A DNA stretch of 64,000 nt from Cytidiella melzeri (GCA_022592445.1 JABYQR010000070.1:89081-153080), one strand, 5' to 3'. Shown: positions 1-10,165, counted from the stretch's first letter. The notes: a model not told the origin generated them from the sequence alone. Translations and numbers: made by a program.

Positions 1-103
1 TACCTATCTCCTTCTCAACACCATCCGACCGTCACTAACCTACGTCCTTATACCCAGCTACACGACACCGCCGTTTCAAGCCGGCCCACCCTTACTCGAC
101 ACC

Positions 104-653
104 ATGGCTTCCTCAACAAAGGCCGTTCAGACGTTCGGCAAAAAGAAGGTAAGACTGTGCCAAGGTCAAAGTCTGGACATAGTCACATAATCACCAATTT
201 CACGATAGACCGCTACCGCGGTTGCCCACGCAAAGGAGGGTCGTGGCCTCATCCATATTAATGGCTCGCCCATCAACCTTCTCCAGCCCGAGATCTTGCG
301 GTTTAAGGTCTACGAGCCCATCCTCGTTGCTACCGAGGAGTCGTTCCAAGTAATGGACATCCGTGTTCGTGTGAAAGGTGGTGGACACACATCTCAGGTG
401 TATGCCATTCGTCAGGCCATCGCCAAGGCCGTCGTGGCTTACTATGCGAAGTACATCGATGCGTATAGCGCCATGGAGCTGAAGAAGAAGTTGGTGACCT
501 ACGACCGTACCCTACTGATTGCGGATCCCAGGAGAGCAGAGCCGAAGAAGTTTGGTGGTCATGGTGCCCGTGCACGCAGGCAGAAGAGGTGCGAGCTCCC
601 TTTTGGCTTCACGATTAGCTGCTTAACAGGCATTGTACTCCAGTTACCGGTAA
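104..653 (+). CDS. rps16: 40S ribosomal protein S16 (uS9)
   Basis: Structural protein of the small ribosomal subunit, uS9 family. Three exons are visible: 104-148, 209-588 and 644-653, with GT-AG introns of 60 and 55 nt. The joined protein begins [15 protein letters not shown], continues [13 protein letters not shown] and [12 protein letters not shown], and carries the family's [18 protein letters not shown] stretch. The last exon supplies only the terminal SYR and the stop; the conserved [11 protein letters not shown] tail fixes this otherwise easily missed 10-nt terminal exon. The length (144 residues) is normal for the family. The ATG lies in a CACC-ATG context behind a C/T-rich leader, as expected of a highly expressed fungal gene. 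Only about 100 nt of the leader is inside the window. Confidence 0.96.
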
Positions 654-1325
654 AGGGACGTTCTTGCAGGCCTGTCGTTTTGCTTGTTGCATCGTCATGT
701 GATATCACTGTTTTCCATCTTCTTATGCTATGGCAACATGCAATTGTACAGACATACCTTTGGCAACGCACCATATTGAGAGTACTTGGTGCGTGCCAAG
801 AAGATATCTACCATATACTGCTGCCTCTTCCTCCTAAGCTGTCGCGGACGATGCTCGCTCGGAAAGCGTCTGTGTAATGGGGAGATGTACATGTGCGGGT
901 TCGCATTTTTTGCTCTCCGCTGACGTGCTTGTCTGCGGGGTGTCAGTTTGCCATGTCAGCCTAATTGATAATGAGTGGCAACGCGTGTGACGGCTTTCAA
1001 ATGATGTAATTATGAACCAACTCTTGTTGTTTATGCCATTCGTACTGCGCTGGGACCATGGCGACTGTCGGTGTTAGGAAGGATGTGGTACATCACTGGG
1101 CGTACATAAGCCAACTAAACTGAACCATCTCTTTGAGAGTTTGTGCGTTTGGACCCAGCCTGTCGCCATGCATGGAAGAGACAAAATGCCAGCGCGTGTT
1201 GACTCAGACGCGCGTGACCTCTGTAGTCGGTCGTCGCGTGCAGCGACTTTGTTCTCCGACCAACAAGACCGTCGTGCAGCCAAAGGAAAACTTTACTCTT
1301 CTTACTGTATAGCCAAACTACCGTG
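654..1325. other. Intergenic: rps16 3' end and rap1 promoter
   Basis: 672 nt between two plus-strand genes. It must hold the rps16 3' UTR and the promoter of the next gene. I see no conserved coding frame, RNA gene or repeat in it. Confidence 0.5.
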
Positions 1326-3803
1326 ATGCGTGAATCTACTTCTGATGCACGCTCTGGAATATTCATGACAGAAGGGCAGCCGTTACGCCTGTACCTAGCC
1401 ATGCGAATCCACGGTCGTACTCCGCTACTACGCGAACTTTGGGTGCGTGTTTTTCTCGCGTTTATTCACTCGGATACTTACGTCTTCGCAGTCTGCCGGA
1501 GCCAGGACAGTGACGACCCCGCCTGAAGCCCATATTATCCTTGTTCAACCCGAAACACAAGAAGCAGAGGAGCTCCTACAAAGCTTTCCCAACATACTTG
1601 TTCTCGATGTGGCATGGGCGCGAGCAGCACTACGCTCAGGAGCCTTTGCATCGCAAGACGAGGAATGGGGAGGTTATCAGCTGCACTCGGATCTGCCGAA
1701 CCACCGGGCAACCCCTCAGTGAGTGCCTCGATTGTGACAAAGAAGTCTGTACTGAGGGCTCTCTAAGTCCCCAACAAATGCATTCTCCTGCTCCTGCTCC
1801 TGTCAACGATGTACAGATGGACCAGCAGAATCCTGCGACCCCTGTCATAGACCAGAACCTACTTGCTACTTTGTCTCAGGCTTTGCGTGCATTACCAGCA
1901 TCCAGCCTACCAGTTAATATAAATCTACCGAATCAGACCTTTCAGCTGCTGTCAAGCGCGATTTCTCCGCATGCATCCCAACCAGGAATCCCCGCAGGCG
2001 CAGGGCAAGTGCCCATGACACCTCAGGACCTAGTCAACCTGCTCGGACAGCTCTTGAGCCCTCCCGCGCAAGACAGCAATCTCTCGCAAAACCACTTCCA
2101 AGCCCACCAGTGGCCTTCTCACGGACTTTCCTCCGCTGCTGTCAGCGGATCATTCCCAAATCACCAGCCTTCTTCGTCGTCTTATATGCCAGCAAGCTCC
2201 ATAGCAAACAATGACCTAGCAAATATTATCCTCAATGCGCATCAAGTAGCAAGCCATCCCGCTTCGTCATGGATGCTTAAAGGCAAATCTCGCCGAGATT
2301 CGTCTAGTTCATCGCCCATGCCTAGGGGCTCCTCAGTTGATATGGGTTCTCGGTCACCTTATGAAGACGAAGTAATGTCACATAGCTCACCTCCACCGCA
2401 ACCCCAGAAGACGAAGCATAACGGACGCAGTAGGCATCTTTTCACAAATGACGACGGCAAACCGCTGCTATTTTACGTACAGCCGTCCATTAAGCGTCGG
2501 CATGAATCTGTCGATATGATCAAAGTAAGACAACTGGTCTATCGTTGTCCTTGGTGCTAAATCATTGTCATATAGAGATATGGAGGTGTGATTACAGCCC
2601 AAGTTGCAGGATCAGACTATGTTGTTCTTGCCACTCAGTCAGATCACTTTCACGAGGCTTTGTGTAGCGCCGTTGCATCTGACGTCCCGGCCGTGAAAGT
2701 CGATTTCGTCGTGGAATGCGTGCGGGCTAATTCGGTTCTTGACTCTGGGGACTATTCGTTCGAGGGGGAAGTCATTAAGAGAAAACGTGGACCACCTCTC
2801 CGGATCAACCTTGCTCAACTACACAAAGCTAACCGTGGCGAGAAAAAAGCCAGAAAGGCTAGAGGCTCTCGAGCTTTAGATGATGAAGCGCTATCAAAGG
2901 AGGAGGATCATCTTGAAGATGCAACACCAGCAACACCAGCTGAAAGAATGGAGCAGCCTTTATCTGCGGGAAAGAAGCGGCCGAATAAACCTTACACACA
3001 CACTCTGGAAGAGCCAACAGTCAAGAAGACAGAGCCCAAAGATGGCTCACCGACACTCTTCACAGCCAACCACGATGCGCCACGATCACCGTCGCCAATT
3101 GCTCCAGACACTGTTGTAGAAATTCAAGGTACCGGTAAATATCTCTTCACTCCGGAAGAGAGAGAGTACTGGCCGAAGTATGTGGAGCACGCTTTAAAGT
3201 ACAATCCCGGTTGTCCAATATCGAAACTTGCACAAGGGTTATCGAAGAAGGTAGCGTGGGCATCTCCGTCAAAGTGCAACTTATCTCATTCTGGTACATA
3301 GATGCCGCATCATCCTGCAAGCTCTTGGAACACAGCTATTTTGGGTCGTCATAAGCATGTTGTAGAGGACACACGCAAGAAGGCTTACATAGAGGCTCGT
3401 AAAAACGCTGGCTTTGCACAGAAATCAGCCGATAGCGATAGCCAGCCTATGGAAAGTCCTCGCATAAAACTTCCTCTTCCTCGCAAGCAGGCTAGTACGC
3501 CGCCGATGTCTCCCGGCCATGCTCTAGAGCAGGACCTTGAAACAGTAACAAAGTTCTTGGTGGATGGCGGTGCTGAGGGAACTGATGACGACTCGGCAGT
3601 ATGGGATATTCTACAAAAACAGGTAACAGATTTTTGTCCTCTGACGCATAACAAAGTCACTAACTTCCGAGAAGCATCCCTGTCACACACAGCCAAACTG
3701 GGAGGTGTTCTGGGAAGAACATGGTGAAACAGTTACTCAGCGAGTCACGGATATTGCACGTAGGGAAAGTGTCGCTGATATCAAGATGGAGACTGATGCG
3801 TAG
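1326..3803 (+). CDS. rap1: Rap1-type telomere protein (BRCT-like regions + Myb)
   Basis: Probable RAP1/TERF2IP homologue, a shelterin component. Six exons (1326-1442, 1492-1718, 1768-2524, 2576-3250, 3302-3622, 3693-3803) join in phase to 735 codons. Residues ~14-110 form a BRCT-like region (GIFMTEGQPLRLYL, ILVLDVAWARAALRSG). A Ser/Pro/Gln-rich linker follows, then a second BRCT-like stretch at ~335-430 (LFTNDDGKPLLFYVQ, then KRYGGVITAQVAGSDYVVLA and VDFVVECVRAN). After a charged linker a Myb/SANT domain of the Rap1 kind starts at FTPEEREYWPKYVEHAL and ends with MPHHPASSWNTAILGRHK, the two halves being split by an intron at 3251-3301. The C-terminus (PNWEVFWEEHGE...) is short. The Myb signature and BRCT order are seen; telomere function is inferred from the family. 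Confidence 0.72.
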
Positions 3804-4001
3804 TCGAGTCGCGGCGCACATAATGTGTTGACGTCGGGTCGGTTGTGCATCCGTGCTGTTAGAATATCGAGGTGTGGTTCATTTACACAGCAAAAGTACT
3901 GTATACCGTACTATCACGCTGCTGGGGCCTGGCGCATCTCAGCAAATCGCGCGTTGCAGGGGGGGCGAACAAACCATAATCTAGAGCCAACATGACCGTA
4001 T

Positions 4002-4651
4002 TCATTCCGAGTCTGGAGAGTCTGGAGATGAATTCGTGTATAAGGACGGCAGTGGCTGCTTGAAAAACCTCTTCCTGCGCTCTTCCTGCGTCTCCTCAAC
4101 AGGAGAACCATAGATCCTCTTTCCACCGTAGTCAAACGCGCCAACCGCTGCACCGATGATTACGCACGATGTCACTGCCATGGGTAGCGAGCGTGCTATT
4201 TCGACTATTAGAGACGATGAGCGCTATCAGCGGTATTAGGACTTGCCTCTTATTCCTGCCAAAAATCCTGCAGCACACCCTCCGGCGGCGCCATTTAGAG
4301 CGTCGTCTTTCTGACGTTGGTTCGCAATCGTGGCTTCTGTGAAGGCAAACGTCGCACCCATGGCAGCTGGTGGGCGTCGGAAGGTTGGTTAACTCCCGAA
4401 ATGCCCCGACCACGTATCAGCCGAACTCGCTACGCACCAAAGAACCCAATGGTACCCCCTGTGCGTGTAAACACTCCTGCCGCGCCCTGAGTATGGTTTC
4501 CGAACGCATTTTGCGTCGCGCTGACTACGGCACCAATGATACCTGCTTGTAGACCGATGGTCGACGCGTAACGCAGTGACGGCTTGGGGTCGTAGGTGAC
4601 GTCTGAGCTAGTTGCGGTTGCAGTGGAGTGTTGTTCATGGAAGTCAGCCAT
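4002..4651 (-). CDS. Complex I accessory subunit, NDUFA11/B14.7-like (Tim17 fold)
   Basis: Predicted accessory membrane subunit of mitochondrial NADH:ubiquinone oxidoreductase, related to the Tim17/22/23 family. Three exons: 4651-4438, 4366-4247 and 4195-4002, 175 residues in total. Recognisable segments are YASTIGLQAGIIGAVVSATQ (first membrane helix), GGTIGFFAAMGATFAFTEAT, DDALNGAAGGCAAGFLAGIR (Gly-rich helix) and LPMAVTSCVIIGAAVGAFDY, followed by a charged tail (EETQEERRKRFFK). The second intron uses a GC donor (AGAG|GCAAGT) with a TAG acceptor; splicing there restores the expected GIRARSLP junction. It shares a ~270-nt spacer with the divergently transcribed WD40 gene. Confidence 0.8.
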
Positions 4652-4923
4652 TCTGGCTGGTGGCAAAGGAGCGGGTAGGGGTAATGGTCAGTGCGAGCTG
4701 CTGAGTTGTGAAATGAAATGAAACCGGTTCACAGATGACATTCCCTTTTCTGGACCGTCAAGCGCTCATCCAGTCCTTATTGACTGCCACTGGCAGTGGT
4801 TGTTTTCAACTCACTCCGAGTTATGGTCTTCTCCAACCGTTAGTAGGCGTTGAAGCTGCATATTTTCCGCTGAACTCAAGCTTATCGACTATACACAGAT
4901 TTGCAGCGAACGTGCCGGCAACA

Positions 4924-7009
4924 ATGGATGTGGACGACTCGGAAGCAACGCCTTGGTATCGAAAGCGCCACAAACTGGAAGATGTTTCAAAGCTATTCGT
5001 TCTGACCAAGATGATATACGTTTGTACCGTCCTATTTCTAAATGCTTTTGGGTCTCATATGTTGGATTGAGCAGCCTAAGACATCGCCCCAGATATCTCC
5101 TTCGTTCTTCTGTGTCGCAGCTTTCCCGTGGCACTTGAACTCCTTAGCGAGCGATGCTCTATACGACATTTCGTCAGAGAAAATGGCAGAGATTAGCGAC
5201 AAATGGGAAAAATCCATTCAACCATGGATTGGTAGCGTCATGGTCGGAAGCACTGGTTGTGCGTGGATATTTCGCAAACTTGGGCCGCCTTTGTGCATCA
5301 AAGTACCACGGTGCACAGATGAATGTATGTGAAGTCAGTGTGGTTCGTTCTCTGCACTGAAATAACATTCGTCTCGAGTCGTCGCGAATGCTCTAGGACG
5401 GGATGTCAAATGCGTAGCTTGGGCGTTGGATCCGACAACATGGACTACTCCGCTAGTCATTCTAGCAGCGTTTGGTATGATTTTTGTGTACAATCCTACC
5501 ACCTGCCATATACTCAGTCGTCTTAGAGGGCACGGTGGGGTGAGTAATCTTCCAGGTTTTTGGAATATTCTGCCTTCTGACAGTCAGCTTAATGGTTAGG
5601 AAATCACGTCCATCGCTGTACATCACATCCATCCATACAGGTTCTTGACGACCTCTCGCGATCAGACCACGCGGCTGTACGACCTGAGATACAGAGCTCG
5701 CCAAAGCCCCAACAATCCTCACTGGCTCCCTTCTAAGCATCCCAGCAATGCTGGAGCAGGATTTGGATTGCATGTGACAGGATCAGAAGGAGATGGCCTT
5801 GGTAGATGCATCGGACTTCTGGCTGGCGGTCTTTCTGGAGGCCATCAAGCGGCTGTACTGCATGCAGTAAGTATCTTATTCGCGCAACAGGATATGGGCC
5901 GAGCTGATGATGACTCGACTATTAGGCATGGCATCCGACTCTAGACTTGATAGCTACTTGCGGTGTGAGAAACATTTTTCTTCTGCTTACACTTCAAGTG
6001 GTACTCATCCCCATCCTAGGCTGATTGCGCAGTCAAAATCTGGCGCATGCCCTATGTCGATTTCAAGAAAGTGGATGTAGATTCGGAACACCTCGCACGA
6101 GAAGACAAACCGCTCTTTAGCACAAATTTTATCCACAAATCTCGCGTGCTGTCAATATGGTGGTAAGTGTGTCACTGAGGGCTGTACTAGAGCTAACAGC
6201 GTAAATCTGTTCTGTAGGTTGAGCCGCGATATCCTCATGTCACATAGCGCACCGGCCCTAGTGCGCGGGAAGTCAGTCGATGAGATGTATGAAGAGCCTG
6301 GTATAGTCGCTGCATGGCAATGGCTATCCTTTGACCGTTTTCTGCGCAATGGTCTCAAAAAAGTGATGAGAGGAGCTTGCGAGGTAGGATGGTTTGGTGC
6401 TACTGAATTTGGATATCCGACTGACAGATTGGAAATCTGCAGGATTGGCGCAAGAGTGGTAAGGCTTCTTGCCCTTGACCCACTCATTTCTCTACCTCAA
6501 GAAACCTTCTAGGCTCTTTCAAGTTGCTATCCGTCTACTCCGTGCCTATGGCGACGCCGAGCATCCACGTGTCGACATCTCCAACGCGGAAGCACGACCC
6601 ACTACTGTTCGTCCCAGACGGCGTGGGCATTCGTATATTCAACATCACCCGCTTCAGTCATAGAGAGCCACCTATGTTGCCTCTTGATGAAGACATACAC
6701 AATGCCGAGGACGAGGATGAACTTGAAAATCTTACCCGCGCAATGCATTTGACGAATGAATATAGCGATGTTGGAGAAGCTGATGACGCTGGCACAGCTG
6801 CACATGTTTATAGACGCGAGAGGCCTGAACTGGAGCTCTTTGAAGAAGTAGAGGGATGGATTGCCGATGGTCGAGGTGTGAGTTCAGACGCTCCACGGCT
6901 GCCCGCTGAGTTGTTTGACATCGAGAAGTGCGAGATAGCTTTTGGTGGGAGAGTCATTTTAGGCGTCGGAAAGGGCGGTATGTTGTGCAGTTGGAAACTA
7001 GCGGTCTAA
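4924..7009 (+). CDS. WD40 protein, likely EED/ESC (PRC2 subunit)
   Basis: Predicted WD40 propeller that I assign to EED, the subunit of Polycomb repressive complex 2 that binds H3K27me3. In-phase exons from about 5390 onward read VKCVAWALDPTTWTTPLVIL, FVYNPTTCHILSRLRGHGG, then (after the intron at ~5538-5594) EITSIAVHHIHPYRFLTTSR with DQTTRLYDLRY, GHQAAVLHAAWHPTLDLIAT with CGADCAVKIWR, KPLFSTNFIHKSRVLSIWW, AWQWLSFDRFLR, SGSFKLLSVYSVP, and a C-terminal VILGVGKGGMLCSWKL. This order and spacing parallel EED (LSADYD...CGMDHSLKLWR; RPFISQKIH...; C-terminal WD). An acidic insertion separates the last two blades. The 5' end is unresolved: an FKAIRSDQDDI segment near 5000 is in a different frame from the ATG at 4924, so at least one early intron or an upstream start is missing from my model. 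A generic WD40 protein is the alternative. Confidence 0.62.
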
Positions 7010-7361
7010 CGAGTTTGTGTTCAAGTGTGATCGAGTTAGAACCACAGCCCTATTCAGTCTTCTTGGATAATCATCTTTCGACCCATACAACGTATGTCTT
7101 CCCAAGCTCGAAACCAATTCATTCCTAACGGATGAGCAGTAATGTAAAAGAGTGTACAAAATGTGTGGAAAAGCATCCGCCAAAACAGGGTCCATACGAC
7201 CTTGGCGCATCAAGCATCAAGGGAGAACAAGGACAGTAACAACACGAATATAGACCACACTCTCCGCGGCACTATGTTATCCAGCTTCAACGTGGCGGCC
7301 GTCCTATCCAGTATATCAGCGCGAAATATCGGCGAAAGATAAATCGATCGCTCACTCACAT
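7010..7361. other. Convergent spacer; 3' flank of KEP-A
   Basis: 352 nt between the stop codons of the WD40 gene and the first repeat-peptide gene. Positions ~7135-7250 are recognisably similar to ~8853-8965 downstream of the second repeat-peptide gene (shared AAGAGTGTACAAA, GCATCAAGCATCA and GGACAGTA blocks in the same order). This is the duplicated 3' UTR/terminator part of the tandem unit. Confidence 0.55.
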
Positions 7362-8263
7362 CTAATACGCGACGATGACACCGCTGGGCGCCTTCGAGGG
7401 AATCTCTGCCTTGAAGTTGTTGACGTCGAGGGGTGCACGCTTCGTCGCTGTGTTGGAGTAAGCGACGATGACGCCGTCAGGAGCCTTCGAAGGGACCTCT
7501 GCCTTGAAGTCGTTAACATCAAGAGGTGCACGCTTCGTTTGCGCATTAGTGTACGCAACGATGACGCCGTCGGGTGCTTTAGACGGGACCTCTGCCTTGA
7601 AGTTGTTAACGTCGAGAGGTGCGCGCTTCGTCTGCGTGTTGGAGTAGGCGACAATGACACCATCGGGGGCCTTGGACGGGACTTCAGCTTTGAAGTCGTT
7701 GACGTCGAGAGGCGCACGCTTGGTGGCCGTGTTAGAGTAGGCGACGATGACACCGTCGGGAGCCTTCGAAGGGACCTCTGCTTTAAAGTCATTGACGTCG
7801 AGAGGCGTACGCTTCGTTTGCGTGTTCGAGTAAGCAACGATCACACCGTCAGGTGCCTTGGACGGAACCTCTGCCTTGAAGTCGTTGACATCAAGGGGTG
7901 CACGCTTTGTCGCTGTGTTGGAGTAGGCAACGATGACACCGTCAGGCGCCTTGGAGGGAACCTCCGCCTTGAAGTCGTTTACGTCGAGAGGCGCACGCTT
8001 GGTAGCTGTGTTGGAGTATGCTACGATGACGCCGTCGGGGGCCTTCGAAGGCACTTCCGCTTTGAAGTCGTTGACATCGAGAGGCGCACGCTGCTGGACG
8101 GCCCGGCGTGCAACAGCATCCTAGACAACGGCGTAAGTAACCACGGAGATTGTCAAGAACAATAATCACTCACCCGCAAGGGCATGGGCATGGGAGAAGC
8201 TGTTGCCTGCCCAGCCAAGAAGACGGCCAAACCAACGAAGAAAAGGTTGCGTGCGGAGAGCAT
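7362..8263 (-). CDS. Secreted Kex2-processed repeat precursor A (KEP-A)
   Basis: Predicted secreted precursor of repeated peptides. Exon 1 (8263-8174) encodes a signal peptide, MLSARNLFFVGLAVFLAGQA, then TASPMPMPLR. After a 53-nt intron, exon 2 (8120-7362) begins DAVARRAVQQR and then runs as eight near-identical units of 31 residues (the last is 24 and ends at the stop). Each unit opens with A/TPLDVN, contains FKAEVPSKAPDGVIVAY, and closes with SNT-A/Q-TKR. The Lys-Arg at every boundary is a canonical Kex2/kexin site, so processing should release seven to eight almost identical ~29-residue peptides. Total 282 residues, no cysteine in the repeats, one conserved Tyr per unit. This is the defining layout of fungal KEPs (the group that includes Ustilago Rep1, alpha-type pheromone precursors and dikaritin precursors). 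I do not recognise the peptide itself; function is unknown. Confidence 0.85.
7365..8087 (-). repeat. 8 x 93-bp coding tandem repeat (KEP-A)
   Basis: Seven full 93-bp units plus a 72-bp last unit, in frame. Variation between units is mostly at third codon positions, with a few replacements (A/T at the first residue, D/N in DVND/DVNN, A/Q before TKR). This suggests selection on the peptide rather than very recent slippage alone. Confidence 0.9.
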
Positions 8264-9090
8264 GATTTGTGTTATTCGCTGTACTGTCAAAGTGCTGATG
8301 GATTACGGTTCTACCGTACTTGAGGTCGCTCAGCGGCCTGTTGTGGAACCTAGAGGGAGTATGTTAGCACTTCGCCCGCGGTAGTTAGCAAAGAGCGCAA
8401 CGTACAAAAAGGGACGAGAAGGGAAATGTGAGGGGCTCGAGGCTCAGGCTAGCGGTGATGAAGGTATATATACCGGTAACTCAGAAGCGCGGACAGTCGT
8501 CAAGAGGCAACGTTGTAATCATCGCCGGTAGACATACGTCCACGGCCGTTGCGCAACCATCAGCATCCGCTCATTCACGACATGTTGCGATGCAGGTTTT
8601 GGGACGTTGTCAATCCAAAGCGCTGTACTGAAAGATGGCCCACGACAACATGAGTCAAACAAGCATCAAGAACATAGCCTACTCAGATGGAACAGCATCC
8701 AAAGCAGCACGCCTCAATGAACTAATCATACCTCGGTTCCTCAACCATCGGCAAGGGCTTGAATCGCCACGCTCGGCTGCACAAGATCTCAAGCCATTTG
8801 TTTGGTCCTATGCTCGCAAGCCCATATCTACCATTTCCATCGGCGAGTGTGCAGTAGTGCGAAAGAGTGTACAAACGATAAGGAGGGGGAGAGCAACCGC
8901 CGAAGCATGAACTATACCGACTTGAAGCATCAAGCATCAGGGGGGAAAGGACAGTAGAAGTGTGAACTTCCCCGCGTACTGCAGCACGCAGTCAACCAAC
9001 GTCACCCGAATCAAGTAAAGGGACAGCTGAGGCAGGAAACGTTAGCATGAAGCAGCAGGGCTGAGCGTATGTATACTCACAAACTGACTC
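8264..9090. other. Spacer between KEP-A and KEP-B
   Basis: 827 nt. The left part (~8281-8475) is the KEP-A promoter and leader and resembles the sequence upstream of KEP-B (~9955-10146): shared ACTGTCAAAGTG, GGTCGCTCAGCG and CCTGTTG blocks. The right part (~8853-8965) is the KEP-B 3' flank and resembles the KEP-A 3' flank. No other gene is visible. Confidence 0.6.
8465..8472 (-). promoter_or_regulatory. TATA box of KEP-A
   Basis: TATATATA inside the palindrome GGTATATATACC, about 200 nt upstream of the KEP-A start. It falls at the same place, relative to blocks shared by both genes, as the TTATAAG of KEP-B. Transcription start is inferred, not seen. Confidence 0.5.
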
Positions 9091-9916
9091 CTACACAGCT
9101 CGCCTGGTGGCCTTGTATGGGACGATAACACCTTCAGGAGCCATGGACGGCTGCTCGACAGGGACAGTGTTAACATCAGGGGTTGCACGCTTGGTGGCCT
9201 TATAGGGGATGATGACACCTTCGGGGGCCATGGACGGTTGGTCGACGGGAACTGTGTTCACATCCAGGGGAGCGCGCTTAGTAGCCTTGTACGGGACGAT
9301 GACTCCTTCAGGAGCCATGGACGGCTGCTCTACAGGGACAGTATTGACTTCCGGAGCGGCACGCTTGGTAGCCTTGTATGGGACGATAACACCCTCAGGT
9401 GCCATGGACGGTTGGTCGACGGGGACAGTATTCACATCGAGCGGAGCGCGCTTGGTGACCTTGTACGGAACAATAACACCTTCAGGGGCCATGGATGGTT
9501 GTTCGACGGGGACAGTGTTTACGTCGGGAGCGGCACGCTTAGTGGCCTTGTACGGTACGGTGACACCGTCAGGAGCCATGGATGGTTGTTCGACAGGGAC
9601 AGTGTTAACATCAAGAGCGGCGCGCTTGGTAGCCTTGTATGGGACGATCACGCCTTCAGGTGCCATGGACGGCTGCTCGACAGGAACGGTGTTGACATCA
9701 AGAGGAGCACGCCTCACATACGCAGGAATAGTTTCGAAAGGCTCCTGCCTCTGTACTGCACGGCGTGCTACGGCATCCTGCGCAATATCATGAACATTTG
9801 CAAAAGATCAAGCATCATAGGTCACTTACGCGCAGTGGCATTGGCAAGGGGAGAGATACTACCTGACCGATGGATACCAACAACCCAATATAACAAAGAC
9901 TAGATGCGATGAACAT
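9091..9916 (-). CDS. Secreted Kex2-processed repeat precursor B (KEP-B)
   Basis: Paralogue of KEP-A with identical architecture. Exon 1 (9916-9830) encodes a signal peptide, MFIASSLCYIGLLVSIGQVV, then SLPLPMPLR. A 52-nt intron lies at the same place as in KEP-A. Exon 2 (9777-9091) starts DAVARRAVQR, then has a unique spacer QEPFETIPAYVRR, and then seven units of 29 residues followed by AV and the stop (257 residues in all). Each unit opens with A-x-x-D/E-VN, contains VPVE/DQPSMAPEGVIVPY and closes KATKR (RR in the last). The shared scaffold with KEP-A is DVN...PS-x-AP-x-GVIV-x-Y...TKR, so two related but distinct peptide families would be released. The QEP...AYVRR spacer could itself be cut out as a third, single-copy peptide. 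No tailoring enzymes (for example UstY-type oxidases) are in the neighbourhood. Confidence 0.85.
9094..9708 (-). repeat. 7 x 87-bp coding tandem repeat (KEP-B)
   Basis: Seven in-frame 87-bp units; the second and third residues alternate between PL, AL, AP and TP types. Basic dipeptides are at fixed 29-residue spacing. Confidence 0.9.
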
Positions 9917-10137
9917 GGCTCGCGTGGGGAAGTGACTGTTCTGTTATAGATCTGCTGCACTGTCAAAGTGACGACGGACGGTTCAACCGTTCAGAGGGTC
10001 GCTCAGCGACCTGTTGCGAGTATGAGATGGAAGCTGAGGGAATTATCAGCGCGAGGCCTGCAATGCGCAGAGCGAAGTAGTACGTACAGGTAGGGACAAG
10101 AAGGGAGCCTGCAGACCGTATCCTGTGCTGGGAGGTA

Positions 10138-10145
10138 CTTATAAG
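10138..10145 (-). promoter_or_regulatory. TATA box of KEP-B
   Basis: CTTATAAG about 225 nt upstream of the KEP-B start, next to a GGGACAAGAAGGGA block that also occurs beside the KEP-A TATA. Confidence 0.45.
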
Positions 10146-10165
10146 TAGGCGTCGGCGATTCAATG

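Noticed and set aside
7539..8165. Long open frames on the plus strand opposite KEP-A (about 200 codons)
   Set aside because: They exist because a 93-bp repeat without stops in one phase multiplies on the opposite strand too. The signal peptide, intron and Kex2 sites belong to the minus strand.
9209..9903. Plus-strand open frames opposite KEP-B (194 and 221 codons)
   Set aside because: Same effect of an 87-bp stop-free repeat; no start context, signal peptide or splice support.
7362..9916. CRISPR-like or satellite reading of the regular repeats
   Set aside because: Repeats are contiguous, in frame, codon-structured and preceded by a signal peptide; this is a eukaryotic coding repeat.
7362..9916. 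KEP genes as dikaritin-type RiPP precursors in a biosynthetic cluster
   Set aside because: The KR-bounded layout fits, but no UstY-like oxidase, methyltransferase or peptidase gene is nearby, and the units are long. Left open as a possibility only.
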